64,000 nucleotides of DNA. Source: Saccoglossus kowalevskii (Eukaryota; Hemichordata; Enteropneusta; Harrimaniidae). The position numbers were made by a program, and so were the translations under genes. Below, in pieces: positions 1 to 12,300 of this stretch. Location of the stretch: NCBI RefSeq assembly GCF_000003605.2, contig NW_003107089.1, positions 1,073,660-1,137,659 on the forward strand, given 5' to 3'. The notes under the pieces are model-generated. The model saw only the letters and a program-made list of their open reading frames with translations, was not told the DNA's origin and made no database searches. Position 1 is the stretch's first letter. Every line of letters starts with the position of its first letter.

Positions 1-19
1 GGGGTCGACCCTTTGATGT

Positions 20-100
20 TCAGCCTAAGGTAGGATTTGAACTTGAGTCTACCGATCATGAGTCTGGTGCAACAACCACTATGCTACCAGTGACCGAGTG
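20..100 (-). repeat. tRNA-Met-like SINE head (Pol III A and B boxes)
   Basis: Read on the minus strand, this stretch has a tRNA-like order. An A-box match TAGCATAGTGG lies at 76-86. An anticodon-like loop CTCATGA with CAT in the middle lies around 56-62. A B-box match GTTCAAATCC lies at 33-42. The spacing between the boxes fits a tRNA. The stems pair poorly, so this is not a functional tRNA; a tRNA-Met-derived SINE or tRNA pseudogene is the better reading. The tail of the element would run off the left edge of the window, so its full length cannot be seen. Confidence 0.5.
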
Positions 101-3100
101 GAACTATTTAACAACAAAAGTAAACAAATGAGATTATAATACTATGTGCTGGATTGTCAAAAACAGGAAAGTAATGATTCATTATCATGAGTGAAAGAAT
201 TCAGTACATTTCCTCATTTGGAGAGTTAACTATTGCTTTGAACTTTTTTTTTCCCCTGCATCAAGCCCAATTTTTGTTATTTACTCATGAGTGCTTGAAA
301 CATTCTACATGTAAGTGAAATACAAGAACTGTGGTGCATTCAGTTCACCAGCAACCATTTGAATAATTTTTGTAGCAATGATGCAACCACTCAATACTTT
401 TCTACTCAAGCATACCTATAATCAGTGTGTCCTCTATGCCAATATGATGCATCACTGATGCGCAGTGATTTTTTGTGATGTAACTATTCATGCTCATTCC
501 CAGGCGTGTCATTAACTCAACAGCAAATCATGCATTGAAAAATTTACCATGAACAAAATCTATTATTTTTGTATTTATTAATTTTACTCATGAAATTCAT
601 TTGATATTATATGTGTAGAAAAGAATTTTTTACTGATATGTTATTTCAATGATATGTTGTCCATTATGTCGTGGATGCTCTTTATATAATATATGTTAGG
701 CCTAACCTACTCATCCCTCTTTAATCATTCAAAACAATATTCACGTATTTGCCCATTTTTTTCATTATATTTGCATAAGGGTAAAATTCAAATTTTACAA
801 ACAAAATAAACATGGAATGAAAGAAATGAAGGAACACAGCATTTTTGTTTGTGCCTACAAAAGTCACTTACAGCCACATACAAAACCCTTCTACTCTGCA
901 ACCAACATGCTAAACCAAACTGTTATTTCTAGAACCCAAGATCCCTACAAAATCAATCTTGTAAAAGTTGTTACTTGAGAACACACTGCCTATGATGTAC
1001 TTTTAAAATGAAATTAAAACATTTATTTTCATGTATGTTCTGTAAGTGGTCACTGTATTTCTTTTTAGGGCCTATGTTATCATTTGTTGTTGTTTTTTTG
1101 CCCAACTTTCAGACATTGCAGTGTACATCATGAAATGTCAACGGAGCTCTGGTTGGGATGTTTATGCACACATGTTATCATGTAATAAATATTGGCAAGT
1201 ATGTAGCCTTGTTCATACCCTTAACAAATATATTTAAACAACTAAGAATGAACAGCAAACCACAATCACTGTGGTAAAAATTCTTTGGATCTGGCTTGCA
1301 ATTAGAGTGTGACGCATCACAATGCTTTTTTTATCTTTTTTTATGAATTCTCGACGGACGACCTCATGAAAAGGTATTGAATACTGACAATATGAAACCT
1401 TTAACAACAGACTTAATAGTCAACACTCTGTAACCACTTCTTTTCACAACGTGCTACCAGGAGATTATAGTCCCTTAATTGTCGTGACAATTGTGCATCA
1501 ACGCAGCTGGGGGAAAGACAAAAATGACATATGTGTCGTGGAGTTTCTGTGTAAAAGAGCCGAGACAATAGTAAAAAATATACATTTTCTATGAATCGAC
1601 CCAGAGGATATATTCATGACATGCAGTGAATACAAACTGCCAGTATATTGTGCCACATGATACCACCTCACAGATAAATTACTCAAGTTTAACAATATAA
1701 AGTAATAAAGCGATAAAAGAATGATGATGATCCTAAGCAGTAATAGCGGTAATTTTTTATTTCACAGTTGGTGTGCAAAGTTGACACCGCTGCCTGAAAA
1801 AACCACATAAATCAACGAGTAAGCAGACATAACAATGATAAAAACGTTGTTGTTGTTGGTGGGTAGCGGTAAAACTGATTATTAATGTATCATCAACAGA
1901 TTAATTATACAGAATTAAATTCATTGGTTGTTAGGGGGAGATATAATACTGGTTGATGCGATAGTAATCTGTTGATCTACTGAAGTTTATGAGAGACAAG
2001 CTTAGATTGGTTGATTGAAACAGATACAAGATAACGAGAGACCAGCAGAAATATGAAGTTGGTTTGCTGGGAGGATGACAAAAGAAGCTTTATGTTATTA
2101 AAGGAGAGAAATGCTGGGAGAGAGAGATATGGTGCAAAAATGACTGATGAACGAAGATGTGACTTGATAGGACCAACAGCGATGATGAGGAGAAAAAGGA
2201 AGATGCGATTGTGAAGAAGAACAAGCTGAAGTGATAGTGAAAATGAAGAAGAGAGATATGAGGTTATTGTTGATGGATGAGGGAGAAACGAGCCTGCATG
2301 ACAGAAAATGGAAAAAACAGAAACCAATAAATACAGTGGAGGAAGGGGTGGTGGAAACAGGAAAACAGAAAAGGGTAGGGTTTTTATGGCGTATGACAAT
2401 GATGACTTGCGTAAATTGTAATGTTAGAAAGTAAGAGAACAAAGTATATATAACGATGCAAGATGATGGAGTGGGGTGAGCCCAGTTCATGAACTCAGGG
2501 GAATTTTGAGAATATGGGAGTATTACATACATTAAACCAACTTCCAGAAGTTGAGTGAACGAACCAGGGGGGATCTCCACAATCTCACACTGAGACAGAT
2601 AGCCTCCAGCGCAAATTTTCTCTGGGCCTTTAGTAATTCCTACACAAATACGTGTATGTATGTATGTATGGTGCTCACACACGGTTGGTAGTGAAATCAT
2701 TTATTACAATGGGCAGGCAGTGTACTGCCCTATTACCTATACAATAGAACTATCACAGATGGAAACAATGATGTACATGTAACAGAGTAGTGTGGTAACA
2801 GCTAAACTGCATTGGTAGCTGCCTTATACGCATACGCAGACAGACACAGATGGACTTCACGGATGATCAGAGATAAATGATTAAAACAAGAGTAATATAC
2901 AACGGAGGGGGATGGACCAAGCAAAGTATCATCACTCATATCACTGCAGAGGTCAGGGTACCCAAGGTGACAAGAGTGCAAGATGAGAGTAGAATTACTT
3001 GGTGATGAGTTCATGAGATTGATTGATCACAACAATAAGTAGAGGGATAATATTTTAGCAGAGCACAGAAGGGGAAGCGCCAAGAGAAGATGTTCCATGG

Positions 3101-3911
3101 ACATAGCGACAAACCAATGGTGGTAGCCTGTGATAACCAGTAGCAGCTGGAGCAATGAGTTGACTGATGGATGGATGAGGGGGAAAGATAAGAATGAATG
3201 AATCAATAAAATTACTCATGGAAAAACAAAACAAAAAATAACATGAGAGTTGATGGATTTCAGAGAATACATAGGATAATGAGAAAGAGATTGCAACATA
3301 GTCATGAATATAGTTAAAAAAAAAAGTCTCTAAAGATATGCGTGTCAGGCTGATCAGTAACAGCTAATGGAATGATATAGATCTCAGATATGTATGGGTC
3401 ATTTGGGAAGAAAGTTTGATATGAGGAGGACACTTCTCCCTCAGGAATACTGGCTCTTTAACCTCTTCAACACAATAATTTTTTCTCACCATGTTTTTTT
3501 TTATGTATTTTTATCTAATAACTTTGTTAGTTTTGGACCAAATGAACACAGTTTCTTATAGGGTAAAGTATTGATCAAAAGTTTAACAAAAATTAGGGTA
3601 CTAGTATTAAAGTTTATGTTGACCTGGGGCAATCAAAAAGTTATAAAGTCTGGCTTAAAAACCTGGCAGAATCAGTACAGTAATATGATGATTATTATAA
3701 GTTGAAACTAATTACACGATTTTTTTATTTTAATTATTTTCTCCAGAACACTGCAAGGGTACCATGAGGTAAGAGTAATTATATAAAAGTGAAAGAATGA
3801 ATCAAGTTTATGAGATTGTTAATAGTTTTAGTAGTTCTAAATAGATGACAATGATTTAGAAAGTTACTCATAACCTTTTGGTAATGCTGTCATGTGACGG
3901 TTCACACAAAT
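101..3911. other. AT-rich non-coding stretch
   Basis: No exon or RNA gene is recognisable here. From about 1970 to 2440 the plus strand is strongly purine-rich, with runs of GA-rich words. This leaves the minus strand nearly free of stop codons over long spans and produces long but compositionally biased reading frames. A diverged segment around 3465-3660 begins with an AACCTCTTCAACAC word and resembles the left end of fold-back family A (see 8583-8827), but it is too decayed to call firmly. The rest shows nothing I can name. Confidence 0.5.
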
Positions 3912-4010
3912 ACCATATTTGCTCTATTACAAGCGCATCTCTAATAGTGTAGATGAACCCAAAATGCATTTCTTTTAGACTACATCATCGAAATAAAACT
4001 TATTTTGACC
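3912..4010 (+). repeat. Dispersed repeat family C, copy 1
   Basis: The segment opens with TTTGCTCTATTACAAGCGCA, continues through a CATCTCTAATAG-like word and then GAACCCAAAATGCATTT. The same order of words recurs at 58684-58775 and 24494-24575, all in plus orientation, and the opening word recurs inverted at 25569-25603. The copies differ by scattered substitutions, as expected of an old interspersed element. There is no coding potential. The right boundary is uncertain because similarity fades after a CATCATYRAAATA-like word. Confidence 0.5.
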
Positions 4011-4723
4011 ATACTATGAAGAGAACAAATACAGTATTATGACCATAGATGCACCTTTTCCTTTTTCTTTTAATAAATATTAAAATACATGTACTACTAA
4101 TAGAGTATAATGACCATAAGATAATCAATGTCAATGTCAACACTCATGGCCAACAAATTTGCTTTCATTACATGTATATTTGTTTGAAGACAGAGAATTG
4201 CTGTACTCACTCTATCACACTTATCTAAATGCTAGAAAAAATGTATGACAAATACATTAGTACAGTCACACTAACAAATACTTTCACTTTCAGAAAGTCT
4301 TTCCAGTACTACAGGTAGTAGGTAGCAGAAGAGAGAAGTTCAGAGGGCAAAACATTGATGGAACTCAGATAATTTCTGTCGAAATGTTATATCGTTCTCA
4401 CGTGACAACTTTACGTACATGGTATAGTCAGTCAGCAAATTTTTAAAGTTTTAATCATCTATATTTTATCTTGAAAACAAAAATACACAATGTATAGTTC
4501 TGAATGACATAAAGTCTGATTTAAACAGAGCATTTTTGTTGTATTTACGTGAACCAGTGATGAGGTCAAGACGTCAAACGTAATCAAGTAACATTGTAAA
4601 TTTGCATAATTACTGGGACTGCAGATCCTATTTTGCATAATTATGGAAAGCAGTTAATGAAAATGATTGTATTCTGAAACTTCATAGGTTAACAGTAGTA
4701 GATGTATAATAATAAATTTAAAA

Positions 4724-4917
4724 TACTGTAAAACCATTTATTTTCACTGACATTTAATTTCACTATTTTGAGCATATTCACTGTGTTTTAATTTCACAAA
4801 TTTGTCAAAGAAACAATGAAGTTTATTGTTATTTTACGTAGTTTTTATTTAGTGAATTTTACTTATCAGCGAAAAAGACAAAATTAAAACCCGGTGAATA
4901 GTTAATGCATTACAGTA
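4724..4917. mobile_element. MITE-like inverted-repeat element, family B copy 1
   Basis: The element begins TACTGTAAAACCATTTATTT and ends with ATGCATTACAGTA, so TACTGTA is repeated as TACAGTA at the two ends. Inside, TTTATTTTCACTGACATT on the left faces AAAATTAAAACCCGGTGAA on the right as a degenerate inverted repeat. The length is about 194 bp with no open frame. A better preserved relative lies at 28234-28445. The structure fits a non-autonomous DNA transposon (MITE). The transposase family cannot be told from this copy. Confidence 0.55.
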
Positions 4918-5799
4918 CTGTAACTTACTTTATTTTCAAAATATGAATTAGTAAAAACAAAATTCAATAATAATACTTTTTTATATTTTTCGCCAAATTG
5001 TCTTTTCCAGTGAAAATTATTAATTTAAAAGTATTTAACAGTGTAAATATTTTGATTAGGCTAAAATTGATTATATCATATTTTATATTATTTTTTCAGA
5101 TAATGAACAGGTAACTAAAATCAAAGATGGACGCCATGTTCGCTATGACCTAACAAACAACTCGATCATGTGACCTCTCGATGCCATCCGATCAACTCAG
5201 ATCCAATCAAGTCCGTGTTAAAAATGAATTTGCGTTAATCGGCTTATTTTGAATGTGACAATATAAACATTGGAAATAAACATTCATGACCATGGCATTT
5301 ATCATTACAAAAGAAACAAAGTTGTTGTTCTTCCTGTGGGTTGTAGTTCAATGCTCAAAACTATCCCAATTGGCCATATACATCACCCCTAAAGGTCACA
5401 CATCCTGGTACTTTTTGTGGGTATCATTGTCTTACAACAGCTGCAATTTTTTCCAATAATATACATCATTTTGTGTCATGGTTTCAAACTTTTGGAGAAA
5501 TTCTCAGAGAGGGTGAACCCGTACCCTCAGAGAGTGCTAGGACGTGTGACCTTTTAGAGGTCATGAATATGGACGATGGATCTGATGATCCCCTTGCAAA
5601 GTGTAATTGTTTACAGTGCAAGCTGAACCTAAACATATCATGGCGAACAGTAAACGATGGATTCAATAAATCCACTTACATATGTATCCTAGCAGTATAT
5701 GTGTTTATTTAGTTGTAAGTTGTCGACTATAAACACAGTGTAAATAATTGTAATTCATAGAGTGACGGAACCAAGTACTTGAGTCAGTCAAGATCATGA
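4918..5799. other. Non-coding stretch, no recognised feature
   Basis: This is very AT-rich up to about 5100 and more balanced after that. A plus-strand open frame from about 5473 to 5712 is short, resembles nothing I know and has no convincing splice sites, so I do not call it a gene. The stretch leads directly into the 94-bp tandem array. Confidence 0.4.
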
Positions 5800-6545
5800 A
5801 GCCAACCTTTGAATAACAATCTGGAAAGCAAACGTTTTTTCAACACAGATATACTAGTGTCCCACAATGCAAAGGTGCAGTCCCAGGGATTGACAGGTAC
5901 CCCTTTGAATCACAATCTGCAAAGCAATCTTTTTCACAACACAGATACTAGTGTCCCACAATGCAAAGGTGCAGTCCCAGGGATTGACAGGTACCCCTTT
6001 GAATCTCAATCTGCAAAGCAATTGTTTTCTCAACACAGATACTAGTGTCCCACAATGCAAAGGTGCAGTCCCAGGGATTGACAGGTACCCCTTTGAATCT
6101 CAATCTGCAAAGCAATCTTTTTCTCAACAGATACTAGTGTCCCACAATACCATTATACAGTCCCAGGGATTTACAGGTACCCCTTTGAATCACAATTTGG
6201 AAAGCAATATTTTTCTCAACACAGATATTAGTGTCCCACAATGCCATGATGGCACAGTCCCAGGGATTGACAGGTACCCCTTTGAATCACAATTTGGAAA
6301 GCAATTTTTTTCTCAACACAGATACTAGTGTCCCACAATGCAAAGGTGCAGTCCCAGAGATTGACAGGTACCCCCTTTGAATCACAATTTGGAAAGCAAT
6401 ATTGTTCTCAACACAGATACTAGAGTCCCCCAATGCCATGGTACAGTCCCAGGGATTGACAGGTACCCCTTTGAATATCAATCTGGAAAGAAATCTTTTT
6501 CACAACACAGATAAACCCAGAAATTGATTGATAGGTACCTCTATA
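5800..6545. repeat. 94-bp tandem repeat (minisatellite), about 7-8 units
   Basis: The word GTCCCACAATGC, or a close variant, starts at 5859, 5953, 6047, 6139, 6233, 6330 and 6425. This gives unit lengths of 94, 94, 92, 94, 97 and 95 bp. Each unit also carries CAGTCCCAGGGATTGACAGG followed by TACCCCTTTGAATC and a CAACACAGATACTAGT word. The first and last units are partial. Because 94 is not a multiple of three, the open frames across the array shift phase from unit to unit, and they are by-products rather than proteins. The units are very similar, so the expansion is fairly recent. Confidence 0.9.
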
Positions 6546-8582
6546 TTTGAATGTTAAACGCCTGGCTAGTAAAGTAGCAATAACTACATCAAGAAAAGCA
6601 GATACAGTATTACCCCCTCCTAAAAACACATAATGGTTGAACCCCTAAAACAAATATGAAATGCAGATGTCACTGAATGAGATTTTATACAAATAAAAAT
6701 AAATAAAAAGAAATTGATGGTTTCCTGTTGTGGACAGAGATGAAACAACAGATCAACACACATAGGTCACAGATCACAGCTTAGGCCAACCTAGGGCACT
6801 GGAACCTCAGTGATGTCAATACTGTGCACTAAATGAAAATACTTTTTTTTACAGCACATTATTTTTTCTCTTGTGATATCACAAGCTCTTGTTAATCAAT
6901 TTTCAAACCAATCACATCTTCAGAACATTTCTAAAAAAAAAAATTTGTTTTTGTTTTCTCTCTCTGTTTTGTTTTAAACCAAAAGATTCAAAGACAATTT
7001 TAGAAACTATTTAAATTAATTTAAAAAAAACAAAAGAATTAAATTTAAAAACAACATCCTAGCAGTTCAGTTGTTGTCAGACCAAGTTAGTTTATATCAT
7101 TCCATCACGTATTAAAACCGAGATTACTATCCCTTTCCATTCGGACATTCCAGGCAGTCTCTCCTAACCTAACTTTGTGAAACAAGCCAACACAGCAAGC
7201 GGAACGTGAAGGATTTCCAAAAGACCCAATAAAAACATCCCTGATCAACACAATCCAGGAATTTTGACAATTTGCCAGACAACAGACTTGCAGGAAAAGA
7301 AGAAAAGATGATTGATAGCCATCCCTGCAACGATGGCGCGAGAAAAGATCTCAACTATTTTGTTCCTATGAGAAACATGATTGAAAGATTGGAGCTGTGT
7401 GTTGTCTTAATTCCCACTGACAATGTCAGAATGAAACTAAGATGCCAGGCGTAAAAATATACATCTGGGAAAATGTTCATCCCGCAGGTCGCTAGACGTG
7501 AAGTCATTTCATTAAACATGCTGGTATTAATACGATTTGTGATGACGCAAGTGATACTAGCGTTGCAGTGAAACTTGCACATTCATGAGACATTTCGTAG
7601 TTCATAAATCAGATCTACACCATCATGCATACATTTCAATAATGCTACAGATTCCCCATGTTTTGTAAACAACTCTTTTTTTAGAAGAAATTCTTGAAAT
7701 AAAGACATTTCGATTAATGTTGGGCAATATTGAGAAATGGATTTAACTTTAATTGAAATCCTGAAGTTCAATTTAAGGAGCACTAGTGCGGTAAGGGAAC
7801 ATCAAATTAACAAAACAATTTTTAAGCCTTTTATTTTCAAGCCTTGTTTTTAACGGCAGTTGACCATGTGGTCAGATACTTAACTATATCTGTGACAAAT
7901 TAAGTGTCGTATAAACTATAAATAATGCTAGAAAAGTTCATATAAAAGAGATATATTTCACTTCATAAGAATCTTAAACATGAAATAGAAGGTTTTGAAC
8001 AGTAGTGTATGCACAATGTTGTTTAACTTATCTGGCAAATCTTTGCTTAGCTTTCCTTAATTTAGTTTTACATTTTATTAACGTTTGAAAAATAATTTGA
8101 TTTCCACTTTTCTTTTATTCTGATCAAAATACTCCATTTAAAAGTATCAATACCACATTTCCTGTTGTTTACTCATAAGTTATAGCGATAACTTGATACA
8201 TTGTATTAACTATCACCACACAAATCATTCAGCCACAAAAGTAAGAGTCTGGAAGTAACAACAGTTTTTTTTATTTTAACCAGCCAGTGGGGAATGCTAA
8301 AATATGATAAAGCCACTGGTAAACACAAAAGTATTTTTTTCCAGTATTTATATAAACATTACTATTTATGCAATGTTTTACAACAACAATGACCCCTGGA
8401 ATACCCCACTGACACCATATTAATTATTTTCTGCAATCTCATGTTTTTCAAATTATCCCATGCTTCATGTTTCTTATTTGCGATCATTTCCAACTATTCC
8501 ATAACTTTCTATATCCGCCTCATAATTCCCCTCTAAATCATTTTCCTTCTTCCATCTCATGGTGTAAATTAACCTGCCATGT
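6546..8582. other. Non-coding stretch with a more complex middle
   Basis: No exon is supported. Around 7130-7600 the sequence is less repetitive and richer in GC than its surroundings, with several short open frames on both strands but none recognisable. The flanks are A/T homopolymer-rich. Nothing else can be named. Confidence 0.4.
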
Positions 8583-8827
8583 TTAACCTTTTCACCACAA
8601 GTTCCCTCTTTTCATCACAAATTCACAAAATAGTCCTGTTTATAGTCTGCACTTTCCTTCAGAAAATTGGGACAAAAATAGCCAAATTTTTTGATTAAAA
8701 ATAGAAAATTGACTCAGATTTTGTCTGTTGGCTCCAAAATTAGGGTTCATTTCCAGAAATATTGAAGAATATATGAAAAAAGTGCAGAAAAATCTGTGTG
8801 AGAAAGTCTGGTAGAGAAAAGGTTAGA
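8583..8827 (+). mobile_element. Fold-back (MITE-like) element, family A reference copy
   Basis: The left end reads TTAACCTTTTCACCACAAG. The right end reads GGTAGAGAAAAGGTTAGAC, which is its imperfect reverse complement, so the element has terminal inverted repeats of about 17-20 bp. The total length is about 245 bp, and the interior is AT-rich with no coding frame. A second copy in the opposite orientation lies at 28677-28866 and matches at both ends. More diverged relatives are likely at about 3465-3660, 40121-40340 and 50563-50788. This is consistent with a non-autonomous DNA transposon family. Confidence 0.6.
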
Positions 8828-8929
8828 CTTCATACGCGATTGGGCATTTTTTTTTTCTAGACTGCCTCCAAATTTGTACAAAAAAAGCAAGTATGGCTCC
8901 CAAATACTACATTTATTTGTACCACTGGT

Positions 8930-9330
8930 NNNNNNNNNNNNNNNNNNNNNNNNNNNNNNNNNNNNNNNNNNNNNNNNNNNNNNNNNNNNNNNNNNNNNNN
9001 NNNNNNNNNNNNNNNNNNNNNNNNNNNNNNNNNNNNNNNNNNNNNNNNNNNNNNNNNNNNNNNNNNNNNNNNNNNNNNNNNNNNNNNNNNNNNNNNNNNN
9101 NNNNNNNNNNNNNNNNNNNNNNNNNNNNNNNNNNNNNNNNNNNNNNNNNNNNNNNNNNNNNNNNNNNNNNNNNNNNNNNNNNNNNNNNNNNNNNNNNNNN
9201 NNNNNNNNNNNNNNNNNNNNNNNNNNNNNNNNNNNNNNNNNNNNNNNNNNNNNNNNNNNNNNNNNNNNNNNNNNNNNNNNNNNNNNNNNNNNNNNNNNNN
9301 NNNNNNNNNNNNNNNNNNNNNNNNNNNNNN
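8930..9330. other. Assembly gap (401 N)
   Basis: There is an unbroken run of N. Open frames that cross it are artefacts of translating unknown bases. The gap sits about 100 bp to the right of fold-back element A, so repeat content may have caused the break. Confidence 0.99.
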
Positions 9331-12300
9331 GTGGTTTTGAACTAATTTTCAACGGAGCAACATTGTAATAGAAACCATAATTTGTAATTGGATTTGAATT
9401 ATCACATGACACCAATCCCTGTGAAAAAACACACACAAGGAAAAGCAATTTTGTTAGCATTTATATTTCTCAGTGTTTAATTTTTGAATGTTTTTGGAGT
9501 TTATTACATTTAATTAAAAAGCTTTCTTCTGAAAAACAGGATACCAAATTCTCTTCATAAAAAAAAATCTAACAAATAGACTATTTTCCCTGTGAGATCC
9601 CACATTATGCATGAAAATGAACGAAAAACACAGGACAAACAATGGTCATAGTGCCATAGTGGCGTCAAACGCGATTTGTCAAACGCAAAAGTATTTTGGG
9701 GTACTTCCATGCTTAATAATGTGCTGTACACATTTGATGATGGTCATTTTGATGAAGTAAGGATATCTTAAACTCAATATTCCTCTCTTCAAAGATCGGC
9801 ATTTCCACATTGAGCTATAATAAAATAAATTAAAATTTTTGTGGCAGGCGCTCGGTTCGCTCCATTCATGCAATATGCGAGATATCACAGTGAATGGAAA
9901 ATCACCTACCCCCGAAATTAAAGGAAAACAGCCAACAAGACGATCAAAAATTAAACATCCCACCATACATGTATACTTTCTTTTTACTGGAACTACTGAA
10001 ATGTGTCAATATCAACAATCAAACTGAGTTAATTCGGTATGCCTAAATTCATACCGATTACTGCTACATACGTGCAATCGGGAAATTGCCAGCAATTTGA
10101 AGTTTCCACCAGTACCATAAGAAACTTCACAGCAAATGTACCCATACATAACTTAATCTCAAACATGTGCTAGAAAAAAAAGAGTCTTGTTATTTCCAAT
10201 TTTTAAACACATGCCTTATGCACCAGTTTACACACGTTCTTTTAGACATGTTTGAAAATAGACAAATAATTATAAAACTTTTTGACATGTTGTTGTAGAC
10301 TACGAACTGTATTTATGTAACCCGTAATTCATACCCAGCCACAGCTGGGCCCTGTCTTTTTTAACAAAATGCGCAGACACAACAAACAGCCTTTAACAGA
10401 CTAAAACACATGTGAATGAGAAACATAAAATCTTAACGATATACTAAAAAGACTTCATGTAGAGGAATTATAGCAAAGCACCAGTATACACATGGGCCAA
10501 GTATAAAGCAAGTGTTATGACCTCCAACCCAACCACTCTGTACTTACAAATTACACCAGTGAAGTCGTGAATACTTTGTTCTTAGCACTTGCCTTTTAGT
10601 TGTCAGGCTCTATCTTTCATATGGATATTTATTGATGGGGAAAACCTTTGCGTTTTAATAAATTCTCTCGATTGACAATGTTTGACTTTTTAAAATCTTT
10701 AATTTCCCGGGCGGGGGCAAGGGCCATCCGGAGTCATCTGCCGATAGATAGAATCATTTCAGAGTTTGACATTTTTAAAATTGCTCATTTGAGCTGAGAA
10801 ATTACCTGTATTTGAGCCGAATTGTATGAGGTATTACATTTCAGCTGCCCTGGTATTGTGTCATGTCTGGTTATCGCAGATAGGTGAAATAAAAGAATCC
10901 TTTCACCATAAAAAGCGTAATCATTTCTTGACATCGTCCATTATCGAAGAGCAGTGTCATCACCTGTCTACAAAATATATTTACCTCTCAAATCAAGATG
11001 GATTCATTCAAAGAAGCATTTTTTTTTTCTTTCTTTATCACAATGGCAGGCATAATGCACAGATTTTAATTTCTCTCTATTGCCAAAAATATTTCAAATC
11101 TCCGCCTTTCAAAGAATGCATAGAAAACATGTAATCTGTCACCGCCGCCATAAAGAGAAGCAGTGAATTGAGATGTTTTTGCTATCAGCATCACGAGTGA
11201 AAAAACCCTTAAGGCAAAATATCAAGGACTGATTACGAAAAATAGGAATCTGAAGTGAAAAATATCGCACCTTTGTACTTTGGAATTTTAAGCTGCCTTT
11301 TTAATTACACGTTTTTTTTTATATCTTTTCGGTTCTTTTGTGAAACGTTGGACGCTACTGACAACTGTACCATTTGTGTGATGGAACACAGATAACTTGG
11401 CACGCACATTTCACACGAGCATATTATCAATATCAAGGAAATATGCTTTTGAAAAAACCACACGATGACACATTCGGTGACAGCACAACACAATATCAAC
11501 AAATGCGTGATTGAGATGTGATATAAATGTAGCGCTAAACGTGATAGTATTCCAGGGAATTGCTGTAGTATTTTGTACCTCAGTGATCATAAATAAAAAT
11601 GATGGGGGTTATCTCCAGCATCAGATTATGCAAGAGCATCACCGATATCATACAGCGCAGCGTTAACGGTTTCCATCAGACTATGAGAATCACTGTCAGA
11701 GATGTATACACAATCACTGACCATTGATAAACTGCAAGAAAACGGGGAACAGTTGCTCTATAATTGGATTTTTAACATACTTGACACGTTGCAGTAGTAA
11801 TATTAAAATGTAAGACGATAAGATGACGAGAATGTTTCCATCTTGAGGTTGCGTTTGATGAGCGTCAATTTTTTGTGGTTCGGGTAAATAGAGATCATAA
11901 ACTTTGACCTTAATGCTTCTTAAAGGTCATTCTCCATGTCATTTAATGGGCGGGGAGGGATATTTAGATTTTTGAACAATAACTTCATCATGTGAAAACA
12001 TTACCAGTCTAGAGTAGATTGCTACCAGTTGACAGGTTGGTAGGTCGAATTTACTACGTGCTGAAAAGCGAGGGCACATATGGGTAACATATCCAAGGAA
12101 ATACAAACTGGTAAAACAACAAGATAGCAAGGTTACAAATATCTGAGACAATCAAGATGAAGGTACTATTTAATGTTGGAGCAGGCATAAATATATATTT
12201 GTAATGTCGCATTCTATTGGTTTTCAAACTAACAGGTAGCTAGATGTTAGCCAATTGGCTGAGTCAGTCAAGAAGATGTTTCAGAGACACCTATATTGAA

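Noticed and set aside
2098-2700. Minus-strand open frame of 200 codons, the longest gap-free frame in the window
   Set aside because: Much of it lies over a purine-rich plus strand, which removes stop codons from the minus strand. The peptide is rich in Ser, Phe, Leu and Ile, has no recognisable domain, and overlaps another long frame produced by the same bias.
5809-6481. Several open frames of 60-125 codons on both strands across the 94-bp array
   Set aside because: The unit length is not a multiple of three, the same words appear in all frames, and there is no start, splice or domain evidence.
8747-9460. Open frames crossing the first assembly gap
   Set aside because: Most of each frame is unknown bases, and only short AT-driven ends are real sequence.
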